This document shows positions 46,201-57,119 of a DNA stretch of 64,000 nt, piece by piece. The position numbers and the translations under genes are program-made. The DNA is from Henricia sp. BOLD:AAB3569. Lineage: Eukaryota > Echinodermata > Asteroidea > Spinulosida > Echinasteridae. The notes under the pieces were generated by a model. It was given only the letters and a program-made list of their open reading frames with translations. It searched no databases and was not told where the DNA came from. Position 1 is the first letter of the stretch. Every line of letters begins with the position of its first letter. Location: the NCBI GenBank assembly GCA_037783545.1, contig JBBELK010000560.1:62001-126000 (forward strand). The letters are read 5' to 3'.

Positions 46201-49200
46201 TCAATTCATCACAAGCTCTTGCGTCCGTGCTCTCGAACGCGTAACAGGTCCTGTGTTTTCCTCCCTCACAAACATGGATGCTGCGTCACACATGACATTT
46301 TCCGCAGGAACGCTGGTACCGCGAGAGTTATTTACTGCATTCTGTTGCCGTTTAACCCACTTGGGTACATTATCTGAGGTGCACAGAGTTAGTCTGTCAT
46401 GGTGCATCACTCTATCACCTTTCTTGCACCTTATCTTATAGATATAGTCACTTAAACGCGCAACAACGACACAAGGTCCTTTCCATGGCATTTGTAGCTT
46501 GGGGCTCTTTCCTTTTCGTCCGCTCGTATCCAGATAGTACACGAGGTCACCGGGGTTGTACTTGTTCTCCGAAATACGCGTATCGTACTTGCGTTTCTGT
46601 CTTTCCGCACTACGACCAAGGTTAGTCCTGGCCAAATCATGACATCGTTCCATTTGTGTCCGCATTTCAGCTACGTACTCAATCTCCTCGCGCTCCTCAC
46701 AGTCAGGTTTAGGATACAACACGTCGATCGGAAGATTCACCTCGCGTCCCAGCATAAGCATGTTCGGTGTGTATCCAGTCGCGGGGTGCACCGTGCTGCG
46801 ATACGCTGCAGTTAACAAAGGAATGTGCACGTCCCAATTCCTTTGACTTTCATTCACGTAGTTCCGTATCATAGTCAAAAGCGTAGCGTTAAATCGTTCA
46901 ATAATCCCATTTGAACAGGGGCGATACGGGGTCGTTCTCGTTTTCACAACATTTAACAACCGACAAGTTTCTTTGAAGAAACGACTGATGAAATCATGCA
47001 CGAGTCGCTTCGCTACCGTTTCCGATTGTTGGTTTGGGACGGGGTAGGCCTCAATCCATCGCGTGAAATTATCGCCGATCACAAGCACATACTGGTTGTC
47101 TCGTTCTGTCCGTGGAAATGGTCCCATAACGTCCAAAGAAACACGATCAAGTGGTGCTCCAACATGATAATCCTGAAGAGGCGCTCTTGGCTTCCTGTGA
47201 GATTTCTTTCTAATCCCACAAACACTACAACGTCGAATATACTCCTTGATGTCCTTTGACATCTTGTACCAGTAGTATCTCTGTTTCACTTTTGCCGTCG
47301 TTTTAGCGACTCCCATATGGGCCGCTGTGATGGAATCATGACACTCATTCAGAACTTCCTTTTGAAGTACTCTTGGGATTAACAACTGCAATTTATCCGG
47401 TTCACCGTCAAGTGAAGTCCAGCGCTTATACAGTACCCCCTGGTGTCGTTCCAACAGCTCCCAATTCAGCCAGTATCTCCTAACCTCTGGAGAGAATGCT
47501 GCAGCAGTACTCCTCACTGGGCGTTCACCGAGATCCATACATCGGTGCAGACGACCAAGAACTGCGTCGCTCTTCTGTAACTTGGCAAATTCATCCGGTA
47601 GATAATTTCGAATCCACGTTGTAGAAGCTACTCTTCGTGCCCACACTGATAAGTTATCTTTCTCATCAGTGGCAGTCCGTGTGTTTCCGTTTGGTGTTAC
47701 CGTTAGTTTGTTCCATTGACTTATGATGAACTCCAGCGTCATCATCACAATTAGACACAATGTGGAAAACACGACATTCCCTTCCTCATGGGAATTCTTC
47801 GTACGCGTCGCGTCGCTGTTAGACGAGCTACTTCCACCTTCTGCAACTCGTCTTGTCGATAGCAGGATTACATCATCAGTCTCAGCATGAAATTTACTCC
47901 GGGCTTCATGCTGTCTCTGACAATTTCTACATCCACCGCATGGTAATAATTGTATCCGACATCCACCTGTGAAGCAATCACACTCCGTCGGGTCACAATG
48001 TTTTCTTGACAATGCATCAGCATTTCCATGTTTCACGCCTGCTCGGTGCAGTATCCGGAACCGATATTGAGCTAGCACCTCCAGCCATCGGGCTAACTGA
48101 TACAATCCGAACAGCCATCTCAGTGAGTTATGATCAGTGCGTAAATCAAACTCCTGTCCAAGTAGGTAATGACGAAACTGCTGTATAAACGTTACACCAG
48201 CCAATAACTCGCGTCTCGTCACACAATAACGTCTCTGCCGTTTGTCTAGTCGCTTACTAGCGTACGCAATGACGTGTTCTTCGCCGTCCTGTTCTTGTGA
48301 CAATACCGCACCAATTCCAATATTTGAAGCATCCGTGTCCAGGATATATCTTCCATTCAATTGAGGGTAGGCAAGCACTGGAGCATCGGTCAGTAGTACC
48401 TTCAACTTATTGAAAGCTTTCTCGCACTCATCCGTCCACACAAACTGGGTTCCTTTTTCTGTCAGCAGGTAGAGAGGATGGGCGATATCACCAAAGTGAG
48501 GCACAAATCGTCGATAATAATTGCACAATCCTAAGAACTGTTGCACTTGACGCGGATTTGTCGGCACCTTCCAGTTTTTCACCGATTCCACTAGTTTAGG
48601 GTTGGTTTTGACTCCCTCCGCGCTCACTACGTGTCCAAGAAACAGAACCTCAGTCTGTAGCAAATGACATTTGCTCGACTTGAGTCGCAGTCCAGCACTT
48701 TCAAGTCGCGACAAAACCTCACTTAATCGCTCCATGTGCTCCTCAAACGTTGAACTGTGCACAATTACATCATCTAAGTAGATGAGCAGGGTTTTCCATT
48801 GCAAACCGGACAGTATAAGTTCCATGCAACGTTGAAAGGTGCTCGGCGCCTTACACAGTCCAAATGGCATTTTGGTGTATTCAAACAGTCCATATCGCGT
48901 GATAAATGCAGTCTTCGTCCGATCCTTTTCATCCATTGCAATCTGCCAATATCCGCTTTGCAAGTCGAGCGTGGAGAACAGTTTTGCACCAGCAAGACAA
49001 TCCAAGCACGTATCAATCCGCGGGAGTGGATACGCGTCTTTTACGGTTACGTCGTTCAATTTCCTGTAGTCAATGCACCAACGCACTATGCCGTCCTTTT
49101 TGCGAACAAGTACGACTGCCTTCAACTGATCTTGCAAATATTTCTCCTCTTCTCCTTCGAAACCTTTTGGTGTTCGTCGCACCGGTTGACGAATAGGGGC

Positions 49201-50040
49201 AGCCCCCGCTGTGTTTATTCTATGCTTTACTGTAGAACAGTTTCCCAAATCTTCTTTATCCTTAGCAAACGCCTCCTGATGCGTTCCCAGCAATTTTGCA
49301 AGCTCGTACTGATGATCGATGTCCGGTATATTCTGACATGCCTGCGAGTGCAATTCCTTCAAGTGATCCGGAAATGTTGACGATCCTTTGTCAAATGTCA
49401 CTTCCGTCTCGCGACCACTTGCGTCTCTAGCACTGTCCGCGTCCGTTGAACACTTCTGCGCACTCACATTTTTCGATGCACAGTCATTTTTGTGTACTCT
49501 GCAAACACCACTCGTCCGCGTTGCAGCATTAATTTCGTTCAACACATTCATGTCAATCTCTTGCACAAATTCCACAGGATGCAATTCACCAACATCCGCG
49601 TTTTCCTTGAGTTCAATCGGCAAGTTCGTCGAATTCACTACACGCACGGGTACTGTTTCGTTACTTTGGTCAATCAAAGATCTGGCACATAACAATGGCA
49701 CATTTTCGGAGAATTCCACGGGTTCAACAACACAAAATCCCGTATCGAGATAATTCCTCCCGCTGATTTTACACGGCAAAGTAAATTCACTGCGGGCAGG
49801 CACAATCACGTTTTCCGCAAGTTTAGCTCGCGCTATACAGCTGTCTCCTTCGACGAGCTCACACGAGATCCATTCTCCTTCTACTTGAATGCCATGGCGG
49901 GTGCGTATTCCAATGTCGTTAGCGTGTATGAAATCACATCCAAGCAAAACATCATCTCTTAATGGTGCGACGTACACTGGCCAATTAAACGGATAATCTG
50001 CGATTTTCAGGTTCACATTCGCGACACCAATCACTTTCAT
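46201..50040 (-). CDS. Gypsy Pol: RT, RNase H, integrase (defective)
   Basis: A 1,279-codon open frame. It opens with the end of the protease (VLLGCDFI), then RT: VVLVRKKDGIVRWCIDYRKL, STLDLQSGYWQIAM, KMPFGLCKAPSTFQR and catalytic YLDDVIVHS (near 48760-48785). RNase H: YILDTDASNIGIGAVLSQ and LRTDHNSLRWLF. Integrase: HHCC zinc domain (ITAAHMGVAKT, CSVCGIRKK), first Asp in VSLDVMGPFP and Glu in NGIIERFNATLL. Three conserved blocks are missing without breaking the frame: before VVLVRKK (near 49115), in RNase H after LRWLF (near 48100), and the stretch with the second catalytic Asp of integrase (junction near 46975). The last should abolish integration in cis. Confidence 0.9.
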   Translation of the reverse strand: MKVIGVANVNLKIADYPFNWPVYVAPLRDDVLLGCDFIHANDIGIRTRHGIQVEGEWISCELVEGDSCIARAKLAENVIVPARSEFTLPCKISGRNYLDTGFCVVEPVEFSENVPLLCARSLIDQSNETVPVRVVNSTNLPIELKENADVGELHPVEFVQEIDMNVLNEINAATRTSGVCRVHKNDCASKNVSAQKCSTDADSARDASGRETEVTFDKGSSTFPDHLKELHSQACQNIPDIDHQYELAKLLGTHQEAFAKDKEDLGNCSTVKHRINTAGAAPIRQPVRRTPKGFEGEEEKYLQDQLKAVVLVRKKDGIVRWCIDYRKLNDVTVKDAYPLPRIDTCLDCLAGAKLFSTLDLQSGYWQIAMDEKDRTKTAFITRYGLFEYTKMPFGLCKAPSTFQRCMELILSGLQWKTLLIYLDDVIVHSSTFEEHMERLSEVLSRLESAGLRLKSSKCHLLQTEVLFLGHVVSAEGVKTNPKLVESVKNWKVPTNPRQVQQFLGLCNYYRRFVPHFGDIAHPLYLLTEKGTQFVWTDECEKAFNKLKVLLTDAPVLAYPQLNGRYILDTDASNIGIGAVLSQEQDGEEHVIAYASKRLDKRQRRYCVTRRELLAGVTFIQQFRHYLLGQEFDLRTDHNSLRWLFGLYQLARWLEVLAQYRFRILHRAGVKHGNADALSRKHCDPTECDCFTGGCRIQLLPCGGCRNCQRQHEARSKFHAETDDVILLSTRRVAEGGSSSSNSDATRTKNSHEEGNVVFSTLCLIVMMTLEFIISQWNKLTVTPNGNTRTATDEKDNLSVWARRVASTTWIRNYLPDEFAKLQKSDAVLGRLHRCMDLGERPVRSTAAAFSPEVRRYWLNWELLERHQGVLYKRWTSLDGEPDKLQLLIPRVLQKEVLNECHDSITAAHMGVAKTTAKVKQRYYWYKMSKDIKEYIRRCSVCGIRKKSHRKPRAPLQDYHVGAPLDRVSLDVMGPFPRTERDNQYVLVIGDNFTRWIEAYPVPNQQSETVAKRLVHDFISRFFKETCRLLNVVKTRTTPYRPCSNGIIERFNATLLTMIRNYVNESQRNWDVHIPLLTAAYRSTVHPATGYTPNMLMLGREVNLPIDVLYPKPDCEEREEIEYVAEMRTQMERCHDLARTNLGRSAERQKRKYDTRISENKYNPGDLVYYLDTSGRKGKSPKLQMPWKGPCVVVARLSDYIYKIRCKKGDRVMHHDRLTLCTSDNVPKWVKRQQNAVNNSRGTSVPAENVMCDAASMFVREENTGPVTRSRARTQELVMN

Positions 50041-50112
50041 TTTCTTGCCGTCCCCGCTATTACCAGTGCAATAGGACTGTCTTGCAATACAGGACGCAGC
50101 TCCTCGGGCAAA

Positions 50113-50439
50113 TCACGGTAAATCCTTTCCAAAAATCATCGTCACTTCTGCTCGTGTATCTACAACAGCGTGGAAACGTTTTCCACAAATTTCCACTGGC
50201 GCAAGCATTGTATATCCTCCAGCGCGTCTAATTTCAATTGTACATTCTGGGCGGGCCGAACCCTGGCTGGTAGGCACGGCCCCACCTAGTTTTCCTGTTG
50301 ATTTGTGGGTGCTTTCGCTGGCTGTCGGTCTGGGCAATATTTCCTGTAGTGACCAACCCTCCCACAACTGTGACACGTGACATTTCGTCGATTGTAACCG
50401 CGCTGTTGTCTTCCAAACTGGGCAGTATATTTCGCGCAC
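50113..50439 (-). pseudogene. Gypsy protease region
   Basis: Between gag and pol. HAVVDTRAEVTMIFGKDLP corresponds to the retroviral-type aspartic protease active site, but the motif reads D-T-R where D-T-G is expected (Arg codon 50152-50154). A stop at 50113-50115 and a frame shift separate it from the long Pol frame. Confidence 0.75.
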
Positions 50440-51498
50440 AACATAGACTTGATCTCTTTCAGCTCGGGAGCAACTTTAGACATGACTTTGTCGGTCAACT
50501 CCACCGCGATGGTTTCCTTTATTTCGCGTCCAAACGCCTGTATACGTTCTTCCGTTACATAGCGCTTGTCACTCACTCGGCGTATTTCACTGAAAGGATC
50601 TTGATCCTCCTCAGCAGCACTCACGACACGCACAAATTTATTTCCTGCGAAGTTGGTCTTGAAGCTTTCGTGCACAGCGACCATATGTACGGCTTCATTC
50701 AAATCGCGAGGTTGTTTCACCATCACATCGTATCGTTTGTGCGTCGGACAGTCCTTTCAAAAGGTGTTCAATTGCCAACTTCTCTTGCAACTCTTCTGGA
50801 GCCGCGGGGTAGGCTTTCACGACATGGGCACGTATCTTGCTAGCAAACTCCGCGGTAGATTCCCTGGGGTTTTGCTTCATCGTGTGCAACTGTGCCCTGT
50901 ATGTTTCCGGAAGTGCACTGTCGCCGAACCGTCGCTGCAGTGCGGTCATCATCATCACGTAATTATTCTGCACCGTACGCGTTAGTCCGCTCACAAATCT
51001 CATTGCATCCCCGCGTAAACATTGATACAACTGCTCAAGACATTCTCCATCGGACCATCCTGCGCGTAACGCAATCCTCTTAAAAGGAATTTCAAAATTC
51101 ACCCATTCCTCCTTGCCGTCGAACGTAACCATCTTTGGTCGCGGTATCATATCCTCGCGTCTCCTTGGTAAATCATCACAGCGATTCGACATTTGTGATC
51201 GCGCACTGTACACAACGTCGCGTTCCGGCAACCGACGCTCGTAAAAATCATTCCGCGCACTAATCACATTCTCACCACTTTGCTGCGTAGCACTCGTAGT
51301 ATCCATCCTTTCCGTTACAAGACGTGCAAGTCGTGCTTCCAACAATTGCGCTCGCTTTTCCGATTCCAAAAAACGATCTCTCAGCGCTTGAGTTTCGTCG
51401 ATATCACCTCCGGCAATTTCTATTGCGTCGGTCTCGGTGTCGGTCTCCTTCGCGTCTCCAACACAATTTATATCCTTCGATTTATTTCTCCGAGCCAT
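50286..51498 (-). pseudogene. Gypsy Gag, one frameshift
   Basis: Start taken at ATG 51498 (MARRNKSKD). The helical N-terminal region with EKRAQLLEARLARLV is followed by the capsid domain: MVTFDGKEEWVNFEIPFKR, LRGDAMRFVSGL, RFGDSALPETYRAQL and EELQEKLAIEHLLKGLSD. This frame closes at 50695; the remainder (50726-50286) is in another frame and holds a CCHC knuckle CHSCGRVGHYRKYC. One indel near 50700-50726 separates them. Gag builds the particle and packages RNA. Confidence 0.85.
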
Positions 51499-51777
51499 GG
51501 TCTCCAAAACAAAGGTATCCAAGTGTTTCCAACGAACAACACCGCGAAATCCACAGACAAATGTCGTAACGCGATTTTCGCACAAAAATTAAGAATCACA
51601 ACGCGATTTTCGCACAAGAAATGAAGAATCACAACGCGATTTTCGCACAAGAAATCCTCATCGTACATCCAAAAAGGTAAATCCAAGTCATCCAAGGTAT
51701 AAATCCAAATCGCACACATAAATCCATTTCGTCGCAGAAATTTCCGAATCGTCACAAATAATTCCGATTCGTCATCG

Positions 51778-51797
51778 TTTCACCGCTGCCACCAATT
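51778..51797 (-). promoter_or_regulatory. primer-binding site
   Basis: On the reverse strand, TGGTGGCAGCGGTGAAAC starts three bases inside the 5' LTR; TGG complements the CCA end of a tRNA. The identity of the tRNA cannot be settled from this alone. Confidence 0.65.
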
Positions 51798-52324
51798 TGT
51801 GGTGAGTTCCGTCTTCCGCAACGATTACAACTGACTTTGGATGCGACACAAAACATAAGTTCGATCATTTAATCAACACTTGACCCGGACGGAGGTCCGT
51901 CCCGTCCGAGCTCAAAACAACAACTACAAGTTTAAACTTAACATCTGTATTTATACCAGAACATGTTTCTAAGAAAGAATAAATAACAAAACATTCTAAT
52001 CATAACATCTGTAATAAACTCATTACTTTATTTATAGAGTAGCGCGCAGCGCGTAGCGTATACTTGGTAGCGTGGCAAAAACAGCTCACGCGCTGAGCCA
52101 ACAGAGGGCGCTCGCGTAGTCAAACAGGTGCGTGATAATAAGCGAGTTCTTAATTCACGCGCAGCCAAGGTGCATCATCAGTGCAGTGCATGTAGTGCAG
52201 GCGCTCGGCGCCGATCGCGTGAACGCGACACACAAACAGCCGCGCAACATGGTAATCTTTAACGATAATCAATTACTGATAATTACAAATAAATATCCAA
52301 TGAACGTGGTGTAATTTCACAACA
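51798..52324 (-). repeat. 5' LTR of Gypsy element
   Basis: 527 bp; differs from the other LTR by an insertion in the gcgcagcgcgtagcg stretch and a few substitutions. Confidence 0.92.
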
Positions 52325-52479
52325 ATATCTATGTAACGAAATTTCTTCCACGAATTAATATTTTCATTTTCTGATTACTTTTCTAAGTGTTTACTTTAAA
52401 AAAAAAACACCCTGTAGTATAAATGAATATAAAAACAAACCAGGAACAAATATACAAAAGGGTCCTTTATTGCAATGTT

Positions 52480-52920
52480 AAAACATCAACCATTGGTCAG
52501 CAGATGCCCAACGTTTAGTTTTTCATTGTGCCAAACCTTGGATGATTGAATTGTACCAACAATTTTATGTATTGTCCATGCACATTTACCCACAAATTTA
52601 GTGATTGGATTTAACTAACAGTTGGCCATAAACATTCACCTAAGCCTTTGATGAATTAATTCAACCAACAACTGGCTAAGCAGTATTACCCAAACCTTGG
52701 ATAGTTGAATTTAAGCAACAATTGGCCATGCACATTTACCCAAACGTTGGATTTTTAACTTTTAACCAATAATTGGATATGCACATTCACCGAAACATTA
52801 GTTGATTAAGTTTAACCAATAATTGTGCATACAGTATCACCCAAGCATTGGGTAAAGCTGTTACCCAACACCAGTTGGGCACTATGCGCCCCAAAGATGG
52901 GGATGTTGATATTTTAATCA
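52480..52920. repeat. TTGGGTAA/ACCAACAATTGG repeats before exon A
   Basis: Degenerate ~60-65-bp units containing cccaaaccttggat, accaacaattgg and gcacatttaccc. It lies just upstream of exon A; an analogous, partly inverted repeat field lies upstream of exon B (59280-59600). Confidence 0.65.
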
Positions 52921-53040
52921 ACGTTGGGTAAAAAGTTGGTCAAATTTTGCCAATTATTATCAGTATGCCAGAATTAGAAACCATCATGGATTTGGAAAAT
53001 TAAGTTAACTTACCACCCCTCTCCCCCGTTTTCTCAACAG

Positions 53041-53136
53041 ACCATTGATCTGCAGCGACAAATAGAGGAGCGGCTAGAACAGTTAACCAGAAAACAGGGA
53101 CAACAAATTGAGGAACTTAGGAACGAAATCAAAGAG
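53041..53136 (+). CDS. coiled-coil exon A (host gene)
   Basis: A 96-nt exon, phase 0 to phase 0. Acceptor: pyrimidine-rich ctcccccgttttctcaacag; donor gag/gtgagc. It encodes 32 residues rich in Gln/Glu/Arg with leucine and isoleucine at heptad spacing (LEQLTRKQGQQIEELRNEIK), so it is a short coiled-coil segment. A sister exon lies at 60278-60385. It belongs to a multi-exon gene on the plus strand whose identity I cannot tell. Confidence 0.8.
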
Positions 53137-53730
53137 GTGAGCCCGAGCAATAGTCCAGTTGCGTGATATATTTGCATTTCCTGGAGTCACGCCTTATATT
53201 TACATAACGGCCAGATTCGCCCCTTCGCTCGCGTAAGACTGACTCGGGCAAATCGGCCCCGTTTCCAGGGGGTGCATGCTGGTACATGGTAACCGTGCGG
53301 TACCTGGAATACTTTACTCTATCTATTTCTAAGCTGGACCATGTTGACTGAACATGTTGATGAGGAACTTTAAACCAGTCACATAACCCAACATCTTTTC
53401 TGTACTTTCTTGAATGCATCATCGCAGTTTGGAAACGTTCCAGCTTTCAAAGTTGACATTGATTTAAAGTTTTAAAAAACCACGTTATATTTCGTTCTTT
53501 TGACAAAAATTCACGATGACTACATGTTTCAACATTATGGTCCAGCTTTAAAAAATTTCAAGCCAGCATACTTCTCATTGCAGTTTGCATCATTGCAGTT
53601 TGGAAACGTTCCAGCTTTCAAAGTTTTAAAAAACCACGTTATATTTCGTTCTTTCACGAAACTTCACGATGACATGCTGAAAACGGCCCGATTTGCCAGG
53701 TAGTCGCATGTGGGCGCCATATAGCTTATT
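53137..53730. repeat. duplicated intron segment, unit 1
   Basis: The 5' intron sequence from gtgagcccg to about 53320 matches 60386-60556. The next 280 bp match 61266-61536 in inverse orientation. The last 40 bp match 63858-63895. Inside, a ~165-bp stretch around cagtttggaaacgttccagc is itself tandemly duplicated (53427 and 53590). Confidence 0.8.
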
Positions 53731-54213
53731 TTAGCTGTCTGTTTTACTTTGGTTTTGATTCTTAAATTTGCATACCCTTGGTCCGAGATATCCTGAACCG
53801 ACCTAAAAGCTCTGCTTCTGTATGGTGGACCAATTGCTTAGGTCAGCAGGGATCTCACCTGCCCCATGGATAGCCACTGGCCGTGGTGAACTAAATTGTG
53901 CACGCTCATTAACAGTTTTAACTTTTGCTATTGTAATTCTGTGCGCTGATCCTGACCTGCAGCACATTACACATTTGGTGTATTTTTATCCCTTTTTATC
54001 CTGCGTTTGTGTTGTTTAAGCTGGCGTACTGTCTGTATTTTGTATTTTGTGTACATGTGCATTGGTCGTTTTTCTTACTCTGTTTCTATGGGTTTGTATC
54101 GATTCCGGGGATGTCGTGGGGGTATGCACAAAAAACGTGCGATAAGATATATTACTTGTTCTAGAAGACTCAAGGGCATCTAGATTTCAAGGGCATCAAG
54201 ACTTGGTAATAAT

Positions 54214-55150
54214 ATGAATGTTGATAACTTGCATATTGTACCTTTAGTTCCGAATTCTAATCACTGTGCTTCTCGGGTTCGTTTTGCTGTTTGGAATGCC
54301 AGGTCTATCAAGGCCAAGAACAAGTGTACTGCATTGTGTGACTTTGTCATCAGCAGTCAATTGGACATCTTGGCAGTCACTGAAACCTGGCTGACAGGTG
54401 ACAGTAAGGATGACTTTGTTCTGGCCAACATTAAGAATACTTTGCCCAACTATAGGTTTCATTATTCACATCACCAACGAGGTAGAGGTAGTGGTATCGG
54501 GGTTCTCGTTCGTGACGGTCTCCAAGTCGGGATTAACGACAGCCTTACGTTGGACTCGATAGAATACATGGATGTTACAATATCTTCATTATCGTCATCG
54601 TTTCAGCTTGTTGTTATTTATAGGCCACCCCAAATAACAAGAATAAACTCATCTCATCAAAGTTTCTTGAAGAATTCTCCTCACTTCTTGGGACTCTAAC
54701 AACTTATCCCAGGCACATATTAATCACTGGGGATTTCAACATCCATGTTGGTGTAGCTGACAATCGCGAAGCGTTGTCATTTCTCAGTATCTTAGACATA
54801 CATAACATGAAACAATGTTAACGACCCAACCCACACTGGTGAGCATACCCTAGACTTGCTGACAACTCATAAGCTTGATAATCTTGTGATTAGCCTTTCT
54901 GTTCAAGATGGTCTACCATCTGAACACCGTGCAGTCAAGTGTCTTATCAACATTTGTCGCCCTGGACCAACTAAGATGTGTCTGAAGTCTCGAAGAATCC
55001 CCAGTATCAACAGATACGATTTCTGTTCAGATATTCGGTCTGCTGTCCTCTCTTTGTCTTCAAACGCTGACCTTAATTGGACTGTCACTTATTTTAACGA
55101 TACTCTGTCTCAGGTTCTTGAAGACCATGCTCCTCTGGTCAATTGAACCG
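54214..55150 (+). pseudogene. LINE 1 endonuclease domain
   Basis: EEP (APE-type) endonuclease: WNARSIKAKN, LAVTETWLTGDS (catalytic Glu), RGRGSGIGVLVRDG, VVIYRPP, then after a frameshift near 54660 TGDFNIHVG and SEHRAVKC (the final His motif). Stops at about 54823 and 54843 add further damage. This enzyme nicks target DNA for priming. Confidence 0.85.
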
Positions 55151-56092
55151 TTGTCCTTCGTCCTCATGCTCTATGGTACTCAGAGGTCCTGCATGCAGAG
55201 AACAAAGAACGCAAGCGCCTTGAGCGCAAGTGGATACAAAGTGGACTTACGGTGGATAGAAAATCCTATAGGAAGCAATGTATCAAGTATAACTCTATTC
55301 TTGTCAAAGCAAAGACAGAGTACCATTGTGATCAAATTACAACATCTGATCAACGTGACCTTTTTCGTGTATTCAATAAGCTGTCGTCTCCAAAGGAGTC
55401 GCGAGCATTACCTGCGCACAGTTGCCCTAAAGATCTGGCCCACAGTTTTGCGAAGTTCTTTCACAGTAAGATTATGAAACTTCGTGATGGGCAGCATGTC
55501 ACTATTAGTGGGCCCCTCTCTGTTAATCTGAATGAGTCCTGTTCCAGTACCTTCAGTTGTTTCTACGAAGTCTCTGAAGAGGAGGTTCTTAGTGCCATTA
55601 CATCTATACCTATTAAGTCATCCTTGCTAGATCAACTCCCAGCCAACGTTCTGAAAATGTGCATTCATGATCTTCTTCCTATTATCACTAAGATTGTAAA
55701 TTCTTCATTATGTTGTGGTTTTTTTCCCATAGCCCTTAAGCATGCGCATGTAATTCTAAGAAACCAGGGCCCGTATTCTAGAACGTTCCTTTAGCGTTAA
55801 GGCAGACTTTAAGTCAACCTTTAGCTAAATTTTATTTCAAGAACCAACCTTTATCTCGGGTCACAGGACGCCTTTAAGTACCTTCCTTTAGGAAAGGTTG
55901 AGTCGTTTCAAGAACCTTCCTTCATTACAGGAAATGCTTTATTTTGCCTTAAGGAGGCCTTTAAACGTAAGGTTGGTCTGGAGTATCTTTTAGTCTTCCT
56001 TTAGCAGCCAATGTGCAAGGATCTCTTCTGATACCTCAGCGATGGGTGATTACGTCAACTGACTAGCGCGTTTCTATGACGTCATTAGGGGT

Positions 56093-56869
56093 ATGCCACG
56101 TATCAGGACACGTCTTCCTCAGTTTCAAGAGGATGATTTCAGTGACGACGCCTTTTTTAGACGCTTTCGGTTCAGCAAGGATGGATTTAACCACCTGGTG
56201 AACTTCATCGGCGACAACATACCAGAACCTGAGACAATCGTGGACGCCCTCTGTTACTATGCGACGGGTTCGTTTCAGATTGTTCACGGAGATTTGCCAT
56301 CGGCTTCAAGAATCGTCAGAAGTGTTTCAGCAGTGATAGCAAGAAAACGGGCCGAAGTAATTAGTTTTCCAATTGGACAGAACGCTGTTGCAAATAAAAG
56401 GAAATTCTATTAAATGTATGGTTTTGCAGATGTGCTAGATTGCGTCGATGGCGTTCATGTGCCAATCCAAGCCCTAAGCTTAGACGAACGTGAAATTTAT
56501 CGATGTCGCAATGGTTTCATGTCACTAAACGTTCAAGGTATAGCAGATGCAGATCTGAAATTCATAAACATTGTTATTCGATGGCCGGGCTCAACTCATG
56601 ATTCACGTATTTTCGACAACAGCCGGATTTGTTTCCAGTTCGAACAACGCCAATTCGATGGCCTTCTTCTTGGAGATAAAGGCTACGCGTGCCACCCATT
56701 TTTAATGACATCATTTCGGAACCCAGATGGCCCTGCACAAAACCGATACAACAGATCACACAAGAGAACACGATCCGCTGTTGAACGAATGTTCGGAATA
56801 TGGAAACGAACATTTTCTGTGCAACATCTTGTTTTGCTTTTACTTTCAAATTATCGACAACTTTCTTGA
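56093..56869 (+). pseudogene. Harbinger transposase (HARBI1-like), one nonsense codon
   Basis: About 258 codons with a single in-frame TAA at 56411-56413. The N-terminal half has DDAFFRRFRFSKDGFNHLV. The DDE core: VLDCVDGVHVPIQ (first Asp), WPGSTHDSRIF, GLLLGDKGYAC (second Asp) and AVERMFGIWKRTF (Glu). All catalytic residues are present, so only the nonsense codon and possible end damage prevent function. Confidence 0.88.
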
Positions 56870-57119
56870 GCTGCGGAGCATCAGAAGGCTTGATACCGGT
56901 CTGCGCATTGAACTTTTTCGTGCTTCATTTTTAGCAGTCAGAACTTCGTATTTCCCCGCATATCGGTATGCTTTTTCTTATTGACCAGTTGCATTAGTTG
57001 CTGCTTTTCAATGTCACTGAACCGTCTACGAGGGTTTGGGGTTTTACTGTCATCAGAACCGTTACCGGTAGTTTTTTCCAGTTTTTGGCATGTTGGTTGT
57101 CCACAAAATCGGGAGGGGG
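56800..57119 (-). pseudogene. Harbinger Myb/SANT-like protein, frameshifted
   Basis: On the reverse strand NPRRRFSDIEKQQLMQLVNK (57057-56998) begins a Myb/SANT-like DNA-binding domain; after frameshifts the end LKKVVDNLKVKAKQD-like is at about 56870-56830. It converges with and overlaps the transposase 3' end. A G-run (57115-57137) upstream translates as poly-proline and is unlikely to be part of the protein. Confidence 0.6.

Larger units (their letters stand above)
44486..52324 (-). mobile_element. Ty3/Gypsy LTR retrotransposon (7.84 kb)
   Basis: Direct LTRs begin TGTGGTGAG and end TTTCACAACA, with an ATAT target duplication (44482-44485 and 52325-52328). Gene order on the reverse strand is gag, protease, RT, RNase H, integrase. 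The LTRs differ by only a handful of substitutions and one small indel, so insertion is recent. Removing it restores an unbroken mariner right arm (gcccctacaaatatctatg), which confirms both borders. Confidence 0.93.
43818..52414. mobile_element. Tc1/mariner-like element with ~235-bp TIRs, split by Gypsy
   Basis: Left end CAGGGTGTTTCAAAAAAAAG (43818) and right end ...AAAAAAAAAACACCCTG (52414), with TA on both sides (43816-43817, 52415-52416). The left inverted arm is 43818-44051. The right arm is 44326-44485 joined to 52325-52414 once the Gypsy element between them is removed. The centre holds a transposase relic. Net length without Gypsy is about 760 bp, so this is an internally deleted copy. 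Confidence 0.85.

Noticed and set aside
54244..54462. Reverse-strand open frame opposite the LINE 1 endonuclease
   Set aside because: Shadow of a well-supported forward domain.
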